DNA from: Acidimicrobiia bacterium
GTDB lineage: Bacteria > Actinomycetota > Acidimicrobiia > Acidimicrobiales > Aldehydirespiratoraceae
Assembly (NCBI GenBank): GCA_022821685.1
Contig: JAJEDD010000020.1
Coordinates: 62,001-126,000, forward strand
Length of the DNA stretch: 64,000 nt
Direction of reading: 5' to 3'
The number at the start of each line of letters is the position of its first letter. The stretch's first letter is position 1. Below are positions 61,557 through 64,000 of the stretch, piece after piece. The translations under genes were made by a program, and so were the position numbers. Below the pieces are notes generated by a model. That model saw only the letters and a list, made by a program, of their open reading frames with translations. It was not told the DNA's origin and searched no databases.

Positions 61557-62228
61557 ATGATCGGTGACGGCGGCTTCGCTGTGGTGTTCGACCTCGACGG
61601 CGTGCTGGTCAATACCGAGGAACTGGGCTGGCGCATCTGGCGCTCGCTCGCCGGCGGCTACGGGATCGAGGTGACGATGGAGGACCTGCGGGCCATCACC
61701 GGATGCACCGACGACGAGAGCGTGCAGTACTTCCGCAAATGGCTGCCCGAGGCAGAGCTGCGGAGCCTCGGCGAGTGCTTCGCGACAGAGTTCGCCGCAG
61801 CCAAACGGGAGCGGATCCGGGCCTACCCCGACGCCCGCCAGACGTTGGAGGAGCTGCATGCCCGCGGGATAGCTGCCGCGGTCGCCTCCAACTCCACCGC
61901 CGCCGACGTGGCCGCGGCGCTGGAGCGCACCGCTCTGGCCGGCTTGGTCGCCCATGTCGTGGGCGCCGACGAGGTGGAGCGTCCCAAGCCGGCCCCCGAC
62001 GTGTACGAGCGGGCGGTGTCGATGCTGGGGTGCGAAGCGGTAGCGGCGGAGGACTCACCGGCGGGGATCGCCTCGGCGCGGGCCGCGGGTCTACCGGTGC
62101 TGGCGGTCGACCGAGGCTGCTTCGATGTCTCGGCGCTCGCCGCGGCGACTACGGTTGCGCCGGCGATCAGTTACGAAGCGTTGGAGTCGCTCGCGGCCAG
62201 AGAGCGGAGTGTGAGCAGATGCCGCTGA
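61557..62228 (+). CDS. HAD-superfamily phosphatase (beta-phosphoglucomutase-like)
   Basis: 223 aa HAD with motif I VVFDLDGVLVNTE (nucleophile and acid Asp), motif II VASNST, motif III/IV KPAPDVYERAV and AAEDSPAGIASARAAG. The second Asp in motif I and cap type match beta-phosphoglucomutase/phosphatase subfamily; substrate unknown. ATG start, leaderless -10. Overlaps pdhA by 10 nt and so is probably in the same transcript as the pdh genes. Confidence 0.88.
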   Translation: MIGDGGFAVVFDLDGVLVNTEELGWRIWRSLAGGYGIEVTMEDLRAITGCTDDESVQYFRKWLPEAELRSLGECFATEFAAAKRERIRAYPDARQTLEELHARGIAAAVASNSTAADVAAALERTALAGLVAHVVGADEVERPKPAPDVYERAVSMLGCEAVAAEDSPAGIASARAAGLPVLAVDRGCFDVSALAAATTVAPAISYEALESLAARERSVSRCR

Positions 62229-63277
62229 GCGGCGCCGGATACGGCGAGCACCAGGCAGTCCTTCCCCAACCGTTCGACGAGTCCTTGAAGGACGCGCCCA
62301 TCGACCTCGACGTTCGCATCGAGCTGTTCCGCAAGCAGCATCAGATCCGCCAACTCGAGAAGCGGATCTACGACCTGTTCCTGCAGGGATTCGTGCGGGG
62401 CACCAGCCACCTGTCCATCGGCATGGAGGCCATCGGCGCGGCGTTCGGAGCCGCGCTGCGCCCCCACGACTACAGCTTCGCCACCTACCGCGGCCACGGC
62501 CATACCGCGGCCCGCGGGGTCGGCCCCGAGCCGATCATCGCCGAGCTGCTGGGCAAGGCCACCGGGCTGGTGGGCGGCAAGGGCGGGTCGATGCACCTGG
62601 CGTCGGCCGAGCAGGGGATGATGGGCTGCTACGCCATCATCGGCGCCCACCTGTGCATCGCCAACGGCGCGGCCTGGTCGGCGCGGGTGCGGGGCACCGA
62701 CCAGGTGGCGGTGGCCTTCTTCGGCGACGGGGCCACCAACATCGGGGCGTTCCACGAGGCGGTCAACTACGCGGCCAACTACCGCCTCGGCACGATCTTC
62801 GTGTGCGAGAACAACCTCTACATGGAGTACACGCCGATCAGCGAGGTCACTCCGGTGACCCATCCGGCCGCCGACCGGGCCCCCGCCTACGGCATGGATG
62901 CCACGGTGGTGGACGGCAACGACGCCGATGCCGTCTACCTGGCGGCGCGGGCGGCCATCGAGCGGGCCCGCAGCGGCGGAGGGCCGTCGATCATCGAGGC
63001 CAAGACCTACCGCCACGGCGGACACAGCCGGGCCGATCCGGGCCAGTACCGCCCCGACGACGAGGTGCAGGCGTGGCTCGAGCACGACCCGATCCCCATG
63101 TATCACCAGCGGCTGCTCGACCTCGGGGTGGGCGAGGATCGGCTGGCTGAGATCAGCGGCGAGGTCGCGGCCGAGATCGACCGGGCCACCGAGGCGGCCA
63201 AGAGCGCGCCCGAGCCCGCCGCGGAGGAGCTCTGGACCAACGTCTGGGCCGACGGGGGCTCGCAATGGCGGAACTGA
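62219..63277 (+). CDS. pdhA: Pyruvate dehydrogenase E1 component, alpha subunit (or related 2-oxoacid dehydrogenase)
   Basis: 352 aa thiamin-diphosphate enzyme subunit. FRKQHQIRQLEKRIYDLF, GGKGGSMHLAS, and the ThDP motif GDGATNIGAFHEAVNYAANYR…NN are all present, as is HGGHSRADPGQYRP (phosphorylation-loop-like segment). Together with the following E1 beta it decarboxylates pyruvate or a related 2-oxo acid (acetoin dehydrogenase cannot be excluded by sequence). The ATG overlaps the HAD gene. Confidence 0.92.
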   Translation: MPLSGAGYGEHQAVLPQPFDESLKDAPIDLDVRIELFRKQHQIRQLEKRIYDLFLQGFVRGTSHLSIGMEAIGAAFGAALRPHDYSFATYRGHGHTAARGVGPEPIIAELLGKATGLVGGKGGSMHLASAEQGMMGCYAIIGAHLCIANGAAWSARVRGTDQVAVAFFGDGATNIGAFHEAVNYAANYRLGTIFVCENNLYMEYTPISEVTPVTHPAADRAPAYGMDATVVDGNDADAVYLAARAAIERARSGGGPSIIEAKTYRHGGHSRADPGQYRPDDEVQAWLEHDPIPMYHQRLLDLGVGEDRLAEISGEVAAEIDRATEAAKSAPEPAAEELWTNVWADGGSQWRN

Positions 63278-64000
63278 CCTACCGCGAGGCGGTGGCGGTC
63301 GGCATCGCCCAGGAGATGCGCCGCGACCCCGCCGTGGTGTTCCTCGGCGAGGACGTGGCCGGCGCCGGCGGCGTCTTCAAGACCACCTCGGGGCTGCTGG
63401 AGGAGTTCGGGCCCGACCGGGTGGTCGACACGCCCATCTCCGAACAGGCCATCCTCGGCGCGGCCATGGGGGCGGCCATGACCGGACTGCGGCCCATCGC
63501 CGAGATCATGTTCTCGGACTTCTTCGCGGTGTGCTGGGACTTCGTGGCCAACGAGATCGCCAAAATGAGCTACATGACCGACGGCATGGTTGGCTGCCCG
63601 CTGGTGATCCGCTCCGGCAACGGCGCGGGTCTGCGCTTCGGCGCCCAGCACTCCCAGAGCATCGAGAACTGGGCCATGGCCGTGCCCGGCATCAAGGTGG
63701 TGGCGCCGTCCACTCCGGCTGACCTGATCGGACTGACGGCCGCCTCGGTGCGGGATCCCGATCCGGTGCTGCTGTTCGAGCACAAGGCGCTGTATCCCAC
63801 CAAGGGCGAGGTGCCCGACGGCGAGATCGTCGACGAGCTGGGCACCGCCCGGGTGCTGCGGCATGGCTCCGACGCCACCGTCGTCGCGCTGGCGCTCATG
63901 GTGCCGAGGGCGCTGGAGGCCGCCGAGCGCCTTGCGGCCGACGGCATCGAGGTCACCGTGATCGACGTCCGCAGCCTGGTCCCGCTCGACACGGCCACCA
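63265..64000 (+). CDS. pdhB: Pyruvate dehydrogenase E1 component, beta subunit (3' end outside window)
   Basis: Transketolase-like E1 beta, about 245 residues visible before the window ends. AELTYREAVAVGIAQEM, VFLGEDVAGAGGVFK, DTPISEQAILGAAMGAA, FSDFFAVCWDFVANEIAKM and IRSGNGAGLRFGAQHSQSIENW are standard motifs. Overlaps pdhA by 13 nt, so the two subunits are translated together. E2 and E3 genes, if linked, lie beyond the edge. Confidence 0.92.
   Translation, partial: MAELTYREAVAVGIAQEMRRDPAVVFLGEDVAGAGGVFKTTSGLLEEFGPDRVVDTPISEQAILGAAMGAAMTGLRPIAEIMFSDFFAVCWDFVANEIAKMSYMTDGMVGCPLVIRSGNGAGLRFGAQHSQSIENWAMAVPGIKVVAPSTPADLIGLTAASVRDPDPVLLFEHKALYPTKGEVPDGEIVDELGTARVLRHGSDATVVALALMVPRALEAAERLAADGIEVTVIDVRSLVPLDTAT

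Overview
The window is a GC-rich (about 70% by eye) actinobacterial chromosome segment. Gene content and order fit an Acidimicrobiia-like lineage: eno followed by a DivIC/FtsB gene, a DUF501 gene next to a Ppx/GppA gene, comEA-comEC-holA beside rpsT, lepA-hrcA-dnaJ-rsmE, and a coenzyme-F420 LLM-type oxidoreductase. The class-level assignment is inference. I see no transposase, phage or plasmid gene and no CRISPR array. There are three tRNA genes: Leu(UAA), Ala(GGC) and Pro(GGG).

Layout. 0-7.5 kb: mfd (5' end outside the window), a parvulin-type lipoprotein, mazG, a hot-dog thioesterase, eno and ftsB. 7.8-13 kb: accessory genes of the CO-dehydrogenase / molybdenum-hydroxylase maturation type (MoxR ATPase, CoxE-like VWA protein, XdhC, MobA-like transferase, CoxG) with no structural coxMSL genes in view. 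13-21 kb: DUF501, Ppx/GppA, an acetyltransferase, pyruvate carboxylase, an enoyl-CoA hydratase-family protein and an MFS exporter. 21-25 kb: an Fe-S PD-(D/E)XK nuclease, tRNA-Leu, an M23 peptidase and a DUF4143 ATPase preceded by a perfect 26-bp AT-rich palindrome. 25-31.5 kb: a ring-hydroxylating-oxygenase homologue with no Rieske cluster, a 3-hydroxyisobutyrate dehydrogenase-like enzyme, Fe-SOD, an SMP-30 lactonase, an amidohydrolase and a ROK sugar kinase. 31.5-36.3 kb: a 14-repeat RCC1/BLIP-II-like lipoprotein, then xylA-xylB. 36-43.4 kb: a membrane molybdopterin protein, an HpcH aldolase, a PLP decarboxylase, thiol peroxidase, a second HIBADH-like enzyme, tRNA-Ala, an LLM oxidoreductase and a thioredoxin-TPR protein. 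43.6-52.6 kb: comEA, comEC, holA, rpsT, lepA, hrcA, dnaJ, rsmE. 52.6-58.6 kb: a membrane pseudokinase coupled to a small secreted repeat protein, a DUF512 protein, der, a SpoIIE-type phosphatase and a small zinc-ribbon membrane protein. 58.6-64 kb: tRNA-Pro, a trimethylamine/histamine-dehydrogenase-like flavoprotein, sodC, a HAD phosphatase, pdhA and the start of pdhB.

The most unusual signal is not a gene. A family of about 140-bp, MITE-like palindromic repeats is scattered through the window (about a dozen full or partial copies). One copy is nested inside another, which shows the element boundaries and terminal inverted repeats. One double copy lies in frame inside the ROK kinase gene and adds about 43 residues. 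Another remnant encodes part of the predicted signal peptide of the RCC1 lipoprotein. Three more overlap the stop codons of ppx, the M23 gene and rsmE. This resembles the protein-coding palindromic elements known from Rickettsia and Wolbachia. A second hairpin family lies between convergent genes.

A second general trait is probable leaderless transcription. At least eleven genes have a TAnnnT hexamer ending 6-9 nt before the start codon, which also fixes several start sites.
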